Source: Mesotaenium endlicherianum (lineage: Eukaryota; Streptophyta; Zygnematophyceae; Zygnematales; Mesotaeniaceae). From it: a DNA stretch of 64,000 nucleotides. The position numbers and the translations under genes were made by a program. Below, one piece after another: positions 52,079 to 63,751 of the stretch. The DNA lies in assembly GCA_009602735.1 (NCBI GenBank), contig WELA01002258.1:871140-935139 (forward strand), given 5' to 3'. The notes below the pieces were generated by a model. That model searched no databases. It was not told where the DNA came from and saw only the letters and a list, made by a program, of their open reading frames with translations. How positions within the stretch are numbered: the stretch's first letter is position 1; every line of letters begins with the position of its first letter.

Positions 52079-55000
52079 GCCAGGAGCCTACCACCCCAAG
52101 ACCCACTTCACGAGAAGGCAACACGCCAAGTGAGGTGGAGACCCCCGTTGAAGACGACGTTCCAGCCCCAATGAGTTTGAGAGGTTACCTTGGAGGAGAG
52201 AAGGTCCACATCTTGGTGGATAGCGGAGCTCAAGGCAACTTCATTGCTGCAGATTTTGCCACCAAGCACGGTATTACTATGCGAACTCTTGACCACGACG
52301 AGGAGATTATGATGCCCGATGGATTCTCCTATACTACCCCTTCCAAGAAGACGTACCCCTTGGCACTCTCTATCAAGTCCTTCAAGGATAGAGTAGTGTT
52401 CTCCCCCATGCAATTGGGCAAGTACGACGTCATCCTAGGGACGCCTTGGTTGACCAAGCACAACCCCCAAGTTGATTGGAGGACCGGTACTATCAAGATC
52501 AAGAATGACATCACTTCAAGAATCTGTATTTTGCGCGCAATCCAGAATATCCAGACCCAAGACATCCAGAAGCCGGCACACGAGATACTATTGTCCGCCC
52601 TCCAACTCAAGAGACTTGTGAGGAAGGGACACGAGCTTCTTTTGGCCTTGATCACGCCAAAAGACATCAAGAAAGACATCGAGAGTCAAGAAGGCAGCCC
52701 CGTTCCCAAGGAGATACAAGAAGTCTTTGAGGACTACAAAGAAGTGTTCTCCCCGGAATTGCCCAAGGGCCTACCCCCCAAAAGATTCGTAGACCACAAG
52801 ATAGAGTTGGAGCCCGGAAGCAAGCCCATCTCTCGGCCTACGTTCAAAATGTCATACACGGAGCTAGACGAAGTCAAGAAGCAAATCAAGGAGCTACTGG
52901 AGCATGGCTTCATTCGACCTAGCAAGTCGCCATTTGGAGCCCCGGTGCTATTTGTCAAGAAGAAAGATGGTACCTTGAGGATGTGTGTGGACTATCGCGC
53001 CCTCAACAAGATCACCATCAAGAATCGATACCCGCTGCCGCGCATGGATGAGCTCATGGACCGGCTGGTTGGAGCCAAGTACTTCACGAAGATTGACTTA
53101 CGGAGCGGCTACCACCAGATTCGCATCGCAGAACCGGACATAGAGAAGACGGCATTCAGGACAAGATATGGACATTTTGAGTTCATGGTCCTGCCATTTG
53201 GACTCACCAACGCGCCAGCAACTTTCATGACTATGATGAACACCATATTTCAGCCCATGTTGGACAGATTTGTGGTGGTATTCATCGATGACATCCTTAT
53301 CTACAGCAAGACCCTTGAAGAGCATGCGAGACACTTGAAAGAAGTCCTTGAAGTATTGAAGCAAAACAAGCTGTTTGCGAAGGAGTCAAAATGCGAGTTT
53401 GCCAAACAAGAAGTGGAGTTCCTAGGTCTCCACGTGACTGCTGATGGCATCAAGATAGACCCCAAGAAGACCACGGTGGTGGAGGAATGGCCAACCCCCA
53501 CGACCAAGAAAGAACTCCAGTCATTCTTGGGATTTGCCAATTGGTACAGAAAATTCATCCAAGGCTTCTCGCACATAGCAGCCCCCCTGACAGATCTACT
53601 CAAGAAGGACAGGCTATATACATGGACCGAGAAAGAGGAAGAGGCATTTCAAGAGTTAAAGCGAAGATTGACCACATCCCCGGTGCTCACACTCCCAAGT
53701 CCAAACCCAGATTGGCCCTTCCACGTCATCACCGATGCATCTTCCTATGCAATAGGAGCAATCCTGCTTCAAGACCAAGGCAAGGGACTGCAGCCCATCG
53801 CCTACGAGTCAAGGAAGCTAAATCCAGCCGAGCAAAATTATACAACCACGGAGCGAGAGGCATTGGCGATTGTACATGCCTTGAAGGTTTGGCGCTGCTA
53901 CGTTGAAGGACGCAAAGTACTGGTCACCACGGACCACGAGGCGTTAAAGCACCTCCAGACGCAGCCGTATCTCTCAAGGAGACAAGCAAGATGGAGCGGA
54001 TACTTGCAACAATACAACATCACGATTCAGTACCAGCCCGGCAAGACAAACCCGGCTGACCCCCTCTCAAGACTGCAATTAAATGCAGTGATGGTATCCC
54101 TGAAGACAGATCTGGAAGCTCGATTTTCAGCCGCCTATGAAAGAGACCCTTACTACAAGAACGGAGAAGCAGCCTTGGACCCATGCAAGAAGCAAGAAGG
54201 CAATTATTGGGTGAGGCAAGATACGGGCCAGAGATGTGTTCCTAATGACTTAGACCTCCGGCTCTTGCTTCTACGAGAAGCACACGACAACCCTCTTGGA
54301 GGACACTTTGGAATCCTAAGGACCACGGGCGTTCTAGCTAGGACTTATTGTTGGCCAGGCATGTCTAAGCAAGTCAAGGAGTACTGCAGGAGCTGTGACA
54401 CATGCCAAAGAATCAAGCCATCATCGCAAAAGGCGGGAGGACTCCTCCAACCACTACCAATCCCCGAAAGACAATGGACGGACATCTCAATGGACCTTAT
54501 CGTGGACTTGCCCGTGACACCTCGAGGCCATAATGCAATACTCACGGTGGTGGACAGACTTACCAAGATGGCTCATTTTATTCCCACGACGACTAAGGCT
54601 ACAGCACCACAACTTGCAAGACTCATCTTTGACAACATCTTCCGACTCCATGGACTACCATCAAGAATTGTGTCAGATAGAGATCCAAGATTCACAAGCC
54701 ATTTCTGGAAAAATCTCTTCAAGAACTTGGGTACATCGCTGGATATGTCTACTGCCTACCACCCACAATCAGATGGGCAAACCGAGCGTATGAATCGTAC
54801 CCTAAAGACCTCTCTAAAGGCCTACGTGTCTACCCTCGAGCAAGACTGGGACATGTACTTGACCCCCCTCGAGTTTGCCTACAACAACACTACGCAGGCC
54901 TCTACCCAAGAGTCCCCATTCTTCCTCAACTATGGCTTCCATCCGACCACGCCACTGAGCTTCACGGCTGGCCATGATGAAGTACCTGCAGCCACAGATT

Positions 55001-55665
55001 TTATGGAGACATTAGAAGCAGCCCTTACAGCAGCGAAGAAAGCTCTACAACACGCGCAAGATGCTCAAGCAAGAGTGGCGAACAGATCCAGAAGAGAAAT
55101 TACGTACAGAGTGGGTGACAACGTGTTACTATCATCCAAGAACATTTCCCTGAACAACAGGCCTGCCGGCAGCAAGTTCTCTCCCAAGTATTTGGGACCC
55201 TTCAAGATTATCCAGCAAGTCAACCCCGTTGCTTTCAAGCTAGAACTTCCCCAGACTATGCACATCGACCCCGTATTCCACGCTTCCCTCTTCAAGCCAT
55301 ATGTGCAACCCGACAACAAGTTCCCAGGACGTGTGACAACCCCACCAGCCCCAACAATAGTGGATGATCATTTGGAGTACGAAGTGGAAGACATAGTGGC
55401 TATGAGAAATTTCAGGAGACAGCAGCAATACTTGATCAAGTGGAAAGGATATCCAGATTCGGAGAATAGTTGGGTGGCGGCGCACTACCTTGACAAAGTT
55501 CAGAGAAAGTTGAAGCGCTTCCATGCCGCCAACCCCCATCTTGGACCAGCCCCAAGTCTCTCTACTAGAAGCCCGAAGACTTCAGGGAGGCAGCCTGCCA
55601 CCATCAAGAAGCAGCAGAAGACCCCTTGGAGGCAGCCTGCAAGAACAAGAAAGAGGAAAAATTGA
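52000..55665 (+). CDS. Pol of the family B chromovirus (PR-RT-RH-IN-chromodomain)
   Basis: 1,221 codons counted from ATG 52000; the real product is probably the Gag-Pol fusion made by the -1 slip at 52063. Protease near residue 70: [14 protein letters not shown]. Reverse transcriptase: [16 protein letters not shown] (~327) and [12 protein letters not shown] with the YXDD-type FIDD at 428-431. RNase [17 protein letters not shown] (~577), [12 protein letters not shown] and [10 protein letters not shown]. Integrase: HHCC finger ([18 protein letters not shown], ~762-806), DD35E core with Asp in MDLIVDLP (~832), SDRDPRF and [13 protein letters not shown] (Glu ~929). Chromodomain ~1125-1175: [32 protein letters not shown]. 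The tail is basic. All catalytic residues are intact, so it may be active. Confidence 0.95.
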   Translation: MLLLQGKGPSCTFMPQKVVKKRTAPVGQEPTTPRPTSREGNTPSEVETPVEDDVPAPMSLRGYLGGEKVHILVDSGAQGNFIAADFATKHGITMRTLDHDEEIMMPDGFSYTTPSKKTYPLALSIKSFKDRVVFSPMQLGKYDVILGTPWLTKHNPQVDWRTGTIKIKNDITSRICILRAIQNIQTQDIQKPAHEILLSALQLKRLVRKGHELLLALITPKDIKKDIESQEGSPVPKEIQEVFEDYKEVFSPELPKGLPPKRFVDHKIELEPGSKPISRPTFKMSYTELDEVKKQIKELLEHGFIRPSKSPFGAPVLFVKKKDGTLRMCVDYRALNKITIKNRYPLPRMDELMDRLVGAKYFTKIDLRSGYHQIRIAEPDIEKTAFRTRYGHFEFMVLPFGLTNAPATFMTMMNTIFQPMLDRFVVVFIDDILIYSKTLEEHARHLKEVLEVLKQNKLFAKESKCEFAKQEVEFLGLHVTADGIKIDPKKTTVVEEWPTPTTKKELQSFLGFANWYRKFIQGFSHIAAPLTDLLKKDRLYTWTEKEEEAFQELKRRLTTSPVLTLPSPNPDWPFHVITDASSYAIGAILLQDQGKGLQPIAYESRKLNPAEQNYTTTEREALAIVHALKVWRCYVEGRKVLVTTDHEALKHLQTQPYLSRRQARWSGYLQQYNITIQYQPGKTNPADPLSRLQLNAVMVSLKTDLEARFSAAYERDPYYKNGEAALDPCKKQEGNYWVRQDTGQRCVPNDLDLRLLLLREAHDNPLGGHFGILRTTGVLARTYCWPGMSKQVKEYCRSCDTCQRIKPSSQKAGGLLQPLPIPERQWTDISMDLIVDLPVTPRGHNAILTVVDRLTKMAHFIPTTTKATAPQLARLIFDNIFRLHGLPSRIVSDRDPRFTSHFWKNLFKNLGTSLDMSTAYHPQSDGQTERMNRTLKTSLKAYVSTLEQDWDMYLTPLEFAYNNTTQASTQESPFFLNYGFHPTTPLSFTAGHDEVPAATDFMETLEAALTAAKKALQHAQDAQARVANRSRREITYRVGDNVLLSSKNISLNNRPAGSKFSPKYLGPFKIIQQVNPVAFKLELPQTMHIDPVFHASLFKPYVQPDNKFPGRVTTPPAPTIVDDHLEYEVEDIVAMRNFRRQQQYLIKWKGYPDSENSWVAAHYLDKVQRKLKRFHAANPHLGPAPSLSTRSPKTSGRQPATIKKQQKTPWRQPARTRKRKN
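52057..52092 (+). promoter_or_regulatory. -1 ribosomal frameshift signal between gag and pol (family B)
   Basis: Slippery heptamer A_AAA_AAC at 52057-52063 is in gag phase (codons TCA AAA AAC). A 10-base spacer is followed by a perfect 7-base-pair hairpin: GGTAGGC (52074-52080), loop CAGGA, GCCTACC (52086-52092). The gag stop TAG (52076-52078) lies in the 5' arm. The pol frame overlaps in the -1 phase from upstream of the heptamer. Confidence 0.85.
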
Positions 55666-56434
55666 CATTAGACACTCTTCTCTTCTCGCAGTTTCTGGAC
55701 AGAAAACTAAAACTGCTACTGGTAATAGGTCTCTGCATAATAAATTCTGAAAATTTACCTGGCTGTAGTCCATGAGTAGCCGGTCATTTAGAGTCCAAGT
55801 TTGCTCAATTTGGAGCACTGGTGAGAGAGATATGATGCTCTAAGTAGAAGGGGGTCAGGCTGCTGGCATTGTTAGGACAGAATATGCCTTCTGACATTGT
55901 GCCTTCCCCTGAACTTGGAATGCTCTGAAACTCAAGACTCTGGTAGAACATCTTACAGCGCCCAGTTTGAGACTTAGTTTGCAGAATTTGGAGAAGTATA
56001 GAAGGACTTATGATTTTCAGAAGTTTCTGCACAGATTTGGAGGAGTGCCTACTCTCTCAGCTCTCAACGACACTCCAGAAATGAGAATGCTCTCAAATTT
56101 GGTGACCCGGTAGAGTTCTCCGACGCGGTCCGTCTGGCACTCGAATTTTCAGATTTGGAGCAGTTCTGTGGCCGCTATGAATTTTTGAGTTCGTGGCAGA
56201 TTCTGGGCCAACTTGTACAATTTTCTTTATCATTAAGGAGTAGGCTAGCCAATAAGGTCACACCACCTACGACCTTGCCTAGTCTACCTTACATGTGTAG
56301 CACCTGACTTGGCGCCTTTGACTAGTCCTCTTCACATGTGTGGCATCTGACTTGAAACTGTTGACTAGTTTGCTCCACATGTGTAAGACCTGACTTGACG
56401 CGCCGAGACGTCGCTTTTTCTATCGGGGGGGTGA
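55666..56434 (+). other. 3' untranslated region of the family B chromovirus
   Basis: No frame of note. The block from about 56225 to 56430 (CATTAAGGAGTAGGCTAGCC and repeated CACCTGACTTG words every ~50 bases) is shared with 36085-36280 of the broken copy, confirming it as element sequence. The G7 run just before the 3' LTR is the polypurine tract. Confidence 0.75.
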
Positions 56435-56937
56435 TGTAGTGATTTGAGTTATTATATATTAGTTTGCATATATTTTAATGTTTTCAAATATATTTGGAGT
56501 AGTATTGTGTGGAGTCAAGTGTGAATAGGTACTCTAGTAACTTGGTTCATGTCCTTTGAACCTTCCAAGGCATTTTCGAAGTTAGAGGAAAGACCTAGAA
56601 GAACTCCATGTGGCAAAAGTCAGATGTGCCATTTTTAGGTCAAAAGGACATGTGTACATTATTCTAGAAAGAGGTGGCAAGTTTTGGGATGTGTTGGGTG
56701 CCAACACATCAACATACACCTTCCTAGAAATTACTTATGTAGCAAGTATATAAACAAGAGCTAGAACATAGAAAGACATGGGAGAATCACTCTTGTACTT
56801 GCCAAAATCCAGAAATATATTAACTTTCAAGAAGCCATCTCTCTTTCAAGAAGCTACCACTTGTGTTCAAAGATCCTTGTCTTGAATAGATAAAGTATTC
56901 TGTTTTACTAAGTACTTTATCTATCTGTTTCACTACA
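56435..56937 (+). repeat. 3' LTR of the family B chromovirus
   Basis: 503 bases, nearly identical to 50258-50760. The clearest difference is GACATGGGAGAATC versus GACATTCCAGAATC. It is followed by the target duplication CATAT. Confidence 0.94.
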
Positions 56938-56942
56938 CATAT

Positions 56943-58719
56943 CAAGATAAAGGTTGATTATTTATTTCTTCACAAAGCATTCTATGATAACTTGTTATTG
57001 TACCATAATGAGGTATGTATGAAGTCAAACAAGGTAATGACAGCCAATGACAACAAGTGAGAATGATATGGCACAAAAGGGCAAAAAGGTGGAAGTCTCC
57101 TCCCTTATGAATCATTGAAGTACAATAATATATAATTGGAGATAAATCAATTATGGACAAAAGGGGAAGATAAAAGGGTCATTAGAGTGCATAAATGATT
57201 GACAATTGGATGTAGAAGAAAGTCACTATGTATTCGAAAAGGTAACTGAAGGTAATATTAATTTAAAGATAAAATAACACAAATAATAATCATTTCTTTG
57301 CCAATAAAAATGACTCGGACCCACGTCCTTTTTTTCATAAAAAAAATACATAAAAATTGCTAAGATCATGTAACCACATGTTTAAAGAAGTTCATGCAAG
57401 GTTATACAACAATTGCAAACGATCGCAAATGTTTCAAGCTGTGAACGCTACTACAAACGTGGACACAACACGACGTCCGAAGTCAAGACTGTGTAGCTGT
57501 ACAAAACCGGTTATAACGATTTGGAAACCCGCCTGTCCGTCGAACCAGAACGAGAGAATCTGCGGCATCCTGCGGCGATATTTCAAAGGCTGCGCCACCC
57601 TGCGTGCTTTTTTCAAAGCGATGCTTGCGTTGCGACTTCTTGCGAACAATTTCAACAAAACGCTGAATGCTGCGGCATCGAAATATGGTCAGGTGCGAGA
57701 ATAACAAGGACGCATGCGAGCTTGTGAACGCGGAAGGTACCCGGGAGATCGTCTCATTTGGTCCACGTGACATTGCAAGATGTTGAGATGAGTTTTCCCA
57801 CCGCGTTGACTCAGAAAGGGTCTTATTCGCCCAATCAAACAACTTTCATGTCACGACTCACATGCACTTCTTCCACAGGGGGTACAAGGAAGATCTAGAG
57901 TAAATCTATATGTACCAATTCATATCAATAATTGTATCGATTGACAAAACAATTCTCCAGTTTCTTCCAAGTCATCTCAGGTCATGCACTTCCAACGTTC
58001 TCGAGTCGCACCAAGGTCCGGGAAATTCAACACCGAGTTGACCAGCTGCTCGGGCACGTTCCTCCAGAACCATGAGGGTTTCATCTGGTTTCATCCAGTG
58101 GCAGTATATATTAAGTTCGTGTGAAGCTTTTTGCACAATCGACATCTCGATTACACAGGCTGTTGTTCTGCAGACTGACCCCTGCGAAGGTAACATTTGG
58201 CCAAGAAAGTGACCCGGTGTTCGTGCCCGCAAACAAGCTCTCGGAGACATTCACGACAGCCCCGGTAAGACCTCGACGCCTCCGGTAATTTACAGATGTA
58301 AGGGCGCCATGTCGTCGTTGCACTATATAACCGCAACAACTTGATGAGCTTCATATCGATGTATGGTGTTGTTGGTCTAACATATTTGTCAACAAAAGCG
58401 TCATCTACAGGACACATATGGGCAGTCATAAACATTATAATGTTGGTAGTCAACGCTTGCAATATGAACCCAGGATGTCATCTTCGCACATGTAGCTGTG
58501 CACATATGGCTCTTTGCACAACTATGACCAATCAACGTGCTTCATTGCTTACAATATTTTTCATCATTGGCAAGTACTGAGGACGTCTGCGTGACTCATG
58601 CAGCTTGAGGTCATGGCAGGGGCAGTGCTGTTGTCCACGTTACTGTATAACTTATCAGCTGACACGTGACGTTCTAATCGTATGGTGCTCTCAGTGCAGC
58701 AGTTGAACGCACGAAGAAG
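56943..58719. other. AT-rich intergenic DNA with unrecognised frames
   Basis: No supported gene. On the minus strand 58462-58151 reads ...PYICKLPEASRSYRGCRECL.. and 58250-57972 another short frame; both are Cys-containing and could be exons of a small gene, but no start, signal peptide or splice chain could be built. The plus frame 57357-57704 contains repeated CTGCGGCAT/TTGCGA words and is probably non-coding. Confidence 0.3.
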
Positions 58720-59458
58720 ATGGCTTTGGCGAGTGGGAAAGTGGCGGCAAAGCTTTTCTTTCTGCTTATTGCAGCAGGTAATTGACGCTGTTCTAATAAA
58801 TTATGTAGCTATTTGTGTCCCATTGACGAACTTAAACATGTCTAGGAGTGGATGCCAGAACGCAATCATGATTCAATATGTCTGGGCTGTAGGAGGGTGT
58901 TTCTTTTTGCATCAATATACAGCTATTGTTGCTGTGAATATAGACGCAGGAATACAAACTCTTGCCTCCATTCTACCCAAGATATGAGCTTACTTGCTTG
59001 TAATTCTGTGTCACCATCGTCATGTCATTGGCAGGCGCGCTTCATGGAGCTCTTGCAAAGAGCAGCGCAGAGGAATGCAAGGATGTCGCGGTTACTTGCC
59101 TTACAGGCCATAACTGCACCGGTATACATTTTCTACACAACGTTCATAAATTGCAGCACAATAATGCTATGTGTTGGCCACTTACAGAAGTGAATACATG
59201 TCGAACGTGCAAATATGAGAATGTATGCAGTAAGGCTATCATAACACAAATTTTATTTTTGTGCGTGCTGAATGCTATGGCACCCAGCCATGTATACACA
59301 TCTATTGCTTGGACACTACATGTGCTCATGTGAAAGATCTCCGTCCATTTTGCAATCGAATAGATACCTCCATCTGCCTCCATTCATGCCTGATTGATCC
59401 TGTTTGTTATCAACGTACTGGCAGCGTTCAGCTGCATGATCTGCACTGCTATATATGA
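58720..59458 (+). CDS. Small secreted cysteine-rich protein, four exons
   Basis: Exons 58720-58777, 59035-59121, 59188-59222 and 59288-59458 join in phase (1, 1, 0) across GT-AG introns and give about 116 residues. The first exon is a signal peptide (MALASGKVAAKLFFLLIAA), with cleavage likely after the next exon's GALHGALA. The mature part has about 13 cysteines: SSAEECKDVAVTCLTGHNCT in exon 2, TCRTC in exon 3, and PCIHIYCLDTTCAHV, FCNRIDTSICLHSCLID and VCYQ in exon 4. The stop is TGA at 59456-59458. I do not recognise the cysteine spacing as a named family; defence-type, signalling or wall peptides would fit. The donor of exon 3 could alternatively be GTAAGG at 59230, which would change the phase. 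The model rests on splice signals and phase only. Confidence 0.55.
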
Positions 59459-59588
59459 ACCAAGGCCGGATCTATGTCGTGACATATATCATGTGCGCAG
59501 TGGTAGGGACATCACGTTGAGTCAACTTTGGCACTCATTCTCTTCCGTGATTTCGTAAATCTGAACAGGCGAGACACCCACGCTCAAG

Positions 59589-59984
59589 ATGTGCACCTCC
59601 CGCACTGCTATCGACACCGACCTTTTGAGGCGCACGGCGGGCACTGCAAAGAAGAAGGAAGCCAAGCGGGTCGAAGTCCAAGAAGTGAAGAGCACCCTGG
59701 CTGCTGCTCGCAGCTTGACCCCACGAGATAGCTGTTACTCGTACTCTGTCTCTGTCTACCTGAGCTCCGGCAGATACCTTTGGTTCTCTCGTCTGCGACT
59801 TCTTCCCAACTATTATGCTGCCATATATGACGTTCTGGATCAGAACTACTACGGGGAAGATGTGGACATAATGTCGGCCATCTTTTACATATCGCGAAGG
59901 TCTTCTGACTGTTACATTTACAAGGCGAAAGCAAGCCGCAGTGGGAGCAGATTCACTCTTTCTGGTACTTATTGCTGCTACTAA
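59589..59984 (+). CDS. Unrecognised 131-codon reading frame
   Basis: From ATG 59589 the frame reads a basic N-terminus (TAGTAKKKEAKRVEVQEVKS) and a Tyr/Ser-rich C-terminus (LPNYYAAIYDVLDQNYYGED, SSDCYIYKAKASRSGSRF). No domain or signal peptide is recognised. The opposite strand is also open for 157 codons, so either or neither may be coding. Confidence 0.25.
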   Translation: MCTSRTAIDTDLLRRTAGTAKKKEAKRVEVQEVKSTLAAARSLTPRDSCYSYSVSVYLSSGRYLWFSRLRLLPNYYAAIYDVLDQNYYGEDVDIMSAIFYISRRSSDCYIYKAKASRSGSRFTLSGTYCCY

Positions 59985-60251
59985 GGTGTCGGACACAGTT
60001 GCTTNCACAGTTGCTCGCGTCCTAGTTGAGGTCTCGGCCGCAGTGGGACCAAGCTCACCCTTTTCATAAGAGCTTCATGCCGCTTATAAGGAGTCCAATC
60101 AAAGTTGCTTGGATGCAACTTCAGAATCCAGATCTGGCCAAGTCTAGTCTAACGTATATAGGTATTGCAATATCATGTACATTGCCCATGTTGGAGGAAG
60201 AAATAAAAACATTGCGATTTTGATGATTGCCTCCAGCCCCCCCTTCCAATC

Positions 60252-60458
60252 TTGATGCTTGCAGCCTGCTGCATTCTCAGATCACGGCAAGCTCTGGAGG
60301 ACTCAACATGCCTCGACCCTGTATGTTTTGATTCATGTATGAAGTGCCTACTCAGCCTTTGCGGAAGTTGGGAGCACGGAACTTGGATCATTTTCATGCC
60401 ACTGGGCTTTGTATGCCTCGTGAGTTGTTCAGCACCAGTACAAAAGTCAAGAATATAA
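60252..60458 (+). CDS. Cysteine-rich reading frame, unassigned
   Basis: A 67-codon frame with about ten cysteines (ALEDSTCLDPVCFDSCMKCL, LLSLCG, then a hydrophobic IIFMPLGFVCLVSCS). It starts near TTGCAG, which could be a splice acceptor. It may belong to a gene of the same kind as the one at 58720-59458, but no upstream exon was found. Confidence 0.25.
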   Translation: MMLAACCILRSRQALEDSTCLDPVCFDSCMKCLLSLCGSWEHGTWIIFMPLGFVCLVSCSAPVQKSRI

Positions 60459-62350
60459 ATTTGCATAGTATCTGTGGTGCATATGACTGACAGTTTGTTG
60501 CCTTAGACTGCAATTCTGTTGCCTCGAAATCCATATTCAAGACACTGCATGCACATGTACGGGCGCATCCTTGTCTAATTTTTTACACCATAACAACCTC
60601 ATGGTCAGGTTGTAACAAGTGACACATTACTACTATTTACTGCACACAAGAAGGAGAGCGGCAGCAGCTTGATGGTTTCACCTGCAAAAGTATGATTCTT
60701 GCTGAATTTTGGGATCCAATTGTGCAGCCAACTTGAAACGATGAGTTTCACGACAACTTCACCACGCTCCTTGCATTGTTCAGTAGGAACCCAATTGAAG
60801 CAATATTACAGTTTCTAACGCCCGAAAACCACTCAAGCCAAGGCTACGTTACTATTGAATTCAATTGACGGTTGACCTTTGAATTCACTCCAGGAACAAC
60901 TTGCCCACTCAATCCTGCACCACAAGGCAGTTTGCACTGCAGCAGCCACACGACCACCCGCATCCCTTTGTCCCCTCGTGCCCTGATGCCCTCCTGCTTT
61001 TGTACCAAAGCTAAACTACCAAAAAGTGAGCGCCGTACCCCGTCGCATGCGGGCAGCGGTGCACGTGCTTGCCCTTGACGCTCGCACACGTCTGCGTACA
61101 TGAGCTGGCTTGGCCTTGCCATACTGCACGGGTGGAAGGCTCTGAGCCTGCAAGTGTAACTTCTTCCACACTTGCACATGTGCAGAAGATCCGGGCATGC
61201 ACATGATGCATGTTCAGCAACAAGGAGGTCGGAGGGAGGCAGGAGAGGGGAAAGGGGGAGAATGGGAGGGGGGGGAGGGAGACCTTATTATGGTGGGCAT
61301 ACAACACATACACACTCATACGCATGCGCAGAAGGGGGAGTGTAAACTTCCCAAGAAAACAGTCAGGTGCCCCCACGCTGCATCTATGTAAGGGGCAGCA
61401 TGTAAGTTCAGTCTGCCAATGATCATGTGATTTTTCCCCACATAGACAGTTGACCTCATGTAATTTTGCATATGGCTTAACCACGTGCAAGTTAGAGCCG
61501 CTGAGCTGACTTTGCTCTTGCTTTGATAATGGCCAATAGGGCTGCTGGATTGTTAGAATCTTACTTGAGTGCGAAGTATACATGAGAGAGATTCACGTTC
61601 GCACAAAGTGTGATTGCATGAACGTTATCATCCCCTCAGCTTCATAATATCCTGATTCGAAATGACCAATAAGGCAAGATTGATGTGAACTGTGATAATT
61701 GCTATTTTCATAGCGCACTCACAGTGCACATGGGAAATACATTCACAAAGTATGTGGCTCTGTATACCATGTCTTTTGCAAGCATTTCTTACCTCAGGAT
61801 TAACATGGTCCATTTAACAAACCAAATGCACAACCTAAAAAAAACATAGTTGTGTGGCAAGACACTTCTTACAAGACACGTATCAAGTCACTGCATTGAC
61901 TTAGACATGGTCAAATTTACTAAGAGTATATATGCAAAGACTTCAAAGCCCAACTAGCACGCCAATCAAGAGGCTGGCACAGTGTGCTGCGCATGCACCC
62001 GCGGAGTGAAAAACAATTCATCGAAGTTGCTGAATATCTCCAAAAATGGTTAGCGGTAGTACAGTAGGGCCACACTTATTCATATAGTAAAGTAGGAACC
62101 TCAAAATCAAAAATGAGGAAATATTGTTTACTCTGCACGCTGTCTTGCAAGGCAACTAAGCCCTAAGTACAATAATATTAAAAAGGAGATAATGGTTATG
62201 CGTACAATCATTTAGAGAGTGCTGATGCAATATCCTATAGTAAGTATGAGGTTGCTTTGCAATAATGTGCACGCAACATTACGGCTGCTGCAGCAGTGTC
62301 GACCCTCAACCTGGACAAAAATGTCAGCATGACCACCACTTGATTGGGTC
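60459..62350. other. Intergenic DNA, no gene supported
   Basis: A purine-rich stretch (61225-61290: GGAGG/GGGAGA words) and short ACACAT repeats (61295-61335) are the only features noted. No conserved coding sequence or RNA gene was found. Confidence 0.35.
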
Positions 62351-62356
62351 TTTGAA

Positions 62357-62606
62357 TCAATGGCTTCCGTTCTCCCTGCTCTGCAGCTCGCCAAGGCAAG
62401 CGTGGAGCCAAGAGGCCGTGAGGTCTTTCTTGTCATGCCACATCCGCGCATGCCGGCACACCATTTGCAGCTCTGTCCTTGAGCACGTTGCTCTGAGCAT
62501 TCTGCTGGATGCCCGGCATCCGCCGCCAGCTGGAGGCTCCTCATCCGCAGCCCGCTCCCTGAGAGAGTCGATGCTGCTGCCGCCTGTGGGAAGGCAGGCT
62601 GCGCAA
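62357..62606 (-). CDS. Possible exon of a minus-strand gene
   Basis: A good acceptor (TTTGCGCAG, just above 62606) precedes an open stretch. One frame ends at 62357 (SSIDSLRERAADEEPPAGGG, then QMVCRHARMWHDKKDLTASW); another stays open to 62212. It may follow the exon at 63751-63590, but the chain is not established and no domain is recognised. Confidence 0.25.
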
Positions 62607-63348
62607 ACCACCACAGGGGTTGATGAATATTAAGCCCAAGAAAGCAGGTGTCGCAGAAAGCTTGAAGGCCCTGACTTACACCTGAACTAATAAATCTTAT
62701 ACTTGACCTGACCCTCCACCCTGAGAGGTGTCTGCAAAACTAACGAGGCACCAACCTGCCCACGCCCGGAAGCGCATTCAACGCTCAGACCATCAGAACA
62801 AGTCTGGAAGGCTAAACTTCCAACGGTTCACGAGACCCAAATTAGGAGAAGAAAATGCGCGAGCTTGCGCTGCGTGCGTCCGTGCACATTAGCTGGGCTC
62901 TGAAGCAAGGGAGCGTTTTTCAGTGAGAAACAGCATATCATAGCAGGGGGCCACTCTTTACAGCCATGCACAGAGGCAGGGCAGGCGGCCAAGGCTTCAG
63001 ACCAGTCGGACAAAGAAGAGACTAACATGAGAGAGAAGGAGTGCACTCATGGGGGAAAAGAAGCAGGGAGCGAGCAAGTCCTGCAAGGTGCTCCAAGGAC
63101 CCTCTCTGTCTCCTTTCTTGTTGAAAATTTTGCAAAAGTACTGCGACCACGACGGACAGGAAAAAGCAGCAGCTAGCTGGTGACAGCCAGCAGGATTGGG
63201 CAAAGCATGCAGCAGGCAACGCAGAAGGGCGCAAAAAGCAGGAGGGCACAACAGCAGGAGGGCAGGAATGAGAGAGCGCCAAGCAAAAAAGAAGGGAGTG
63301 GAAGTCAGAGGGCGAGGGCGAGGGCAAGGCGAGAGAGGCCCCCATCCC

Positions 63349-63412
63349 TCTTTCCCTTCTCTCTCCCTCTCTCCCTCTCTCCCTCTCTCTACCTTTCCCG
63401 CCCTTTCCTCGA
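63349..63412. repeat. (CT)n-rich microsatellite
   Basis: CCCTCTCTCC units repeat several times between TTTCCCTTC and CTACCTTTCC. The minus-strand frames across it (62997-63672) are likely intronic. Confidence 0.6.
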
Positions 63413-63589
63413 GAGAATAATAATGAAAAGGGGGACAGAGCGCGCGGTGTCTGGCTGCCATGAGCAGGCCAGTAGGCCCTGCAAAGGGGCACCAGCCTCC
63501 GGAATGCGCAGTAGCCCCGCGAGGGTTGGGAAGGGGCCCGGGAGTGCGGCAGGGGGAGCTGTGCAGAGGACGGCGCCCCGCTGGCGTAC

Positions 63590-63751
63590 TTTTGTGAGCT
63601 TGATGATGCAGCGGCACACAAGGTCCGTAAACTCAAGGCTGGCCCAGAACGCAATGTACTCCGCGCTGGCAACGTTCTCGGGCGCCACCTGGCAGCGCAG
63701 CGGCCGCAGCAGGCTGATGCACACGCCGAACGACAGCGTCGGATCTGCCAT
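63590..63751 (-). CDS. Probable first exon of an unrecognised minus-strand gene
   Basis: ATG at 63751 opens 54 codons (MADPTLSFGVCISLLRPLRC, then SAEYIAFWASLEFTDLVCRC) ending at AAAA|GTACGC, a usable splice donor. The composition is that of a folded protein. No family is recognised. The gene would continue towards lower coordinates. Confidence 0.35.

Larger units (their letters stand above)
50258..56937 (+). mobile_element. Family B chromovirus (Ty3/gypsy), apparently intact
   Basis: 503-base LTRs at 50258-50760 and 56435-56937 differ at only about seven positions (~1.4%), so the insertion is recent. The 5-base target duplication CATAT is perfect (50253-50257 and 56938-56942). Inside are an initiator tRNA-Met primer site, gag (50798-52078), a -1 frameshift signal, pol with chromodomain (to 55665) and a polypurine tract (GGGGGGG, about 56425). 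All frames are open. It is the parent type of the broken copy at 34652-36784. Confidence 0.95.

Noticed and set aside
62997-63672. Two ~210-codon overlapping minus-strand frames
   Set aside because: They run through a (CT)n microsatellite and low-complexity Pro/Ser/Leu sequence, and overlap the better-supported exon 63751-63590 in other frames.
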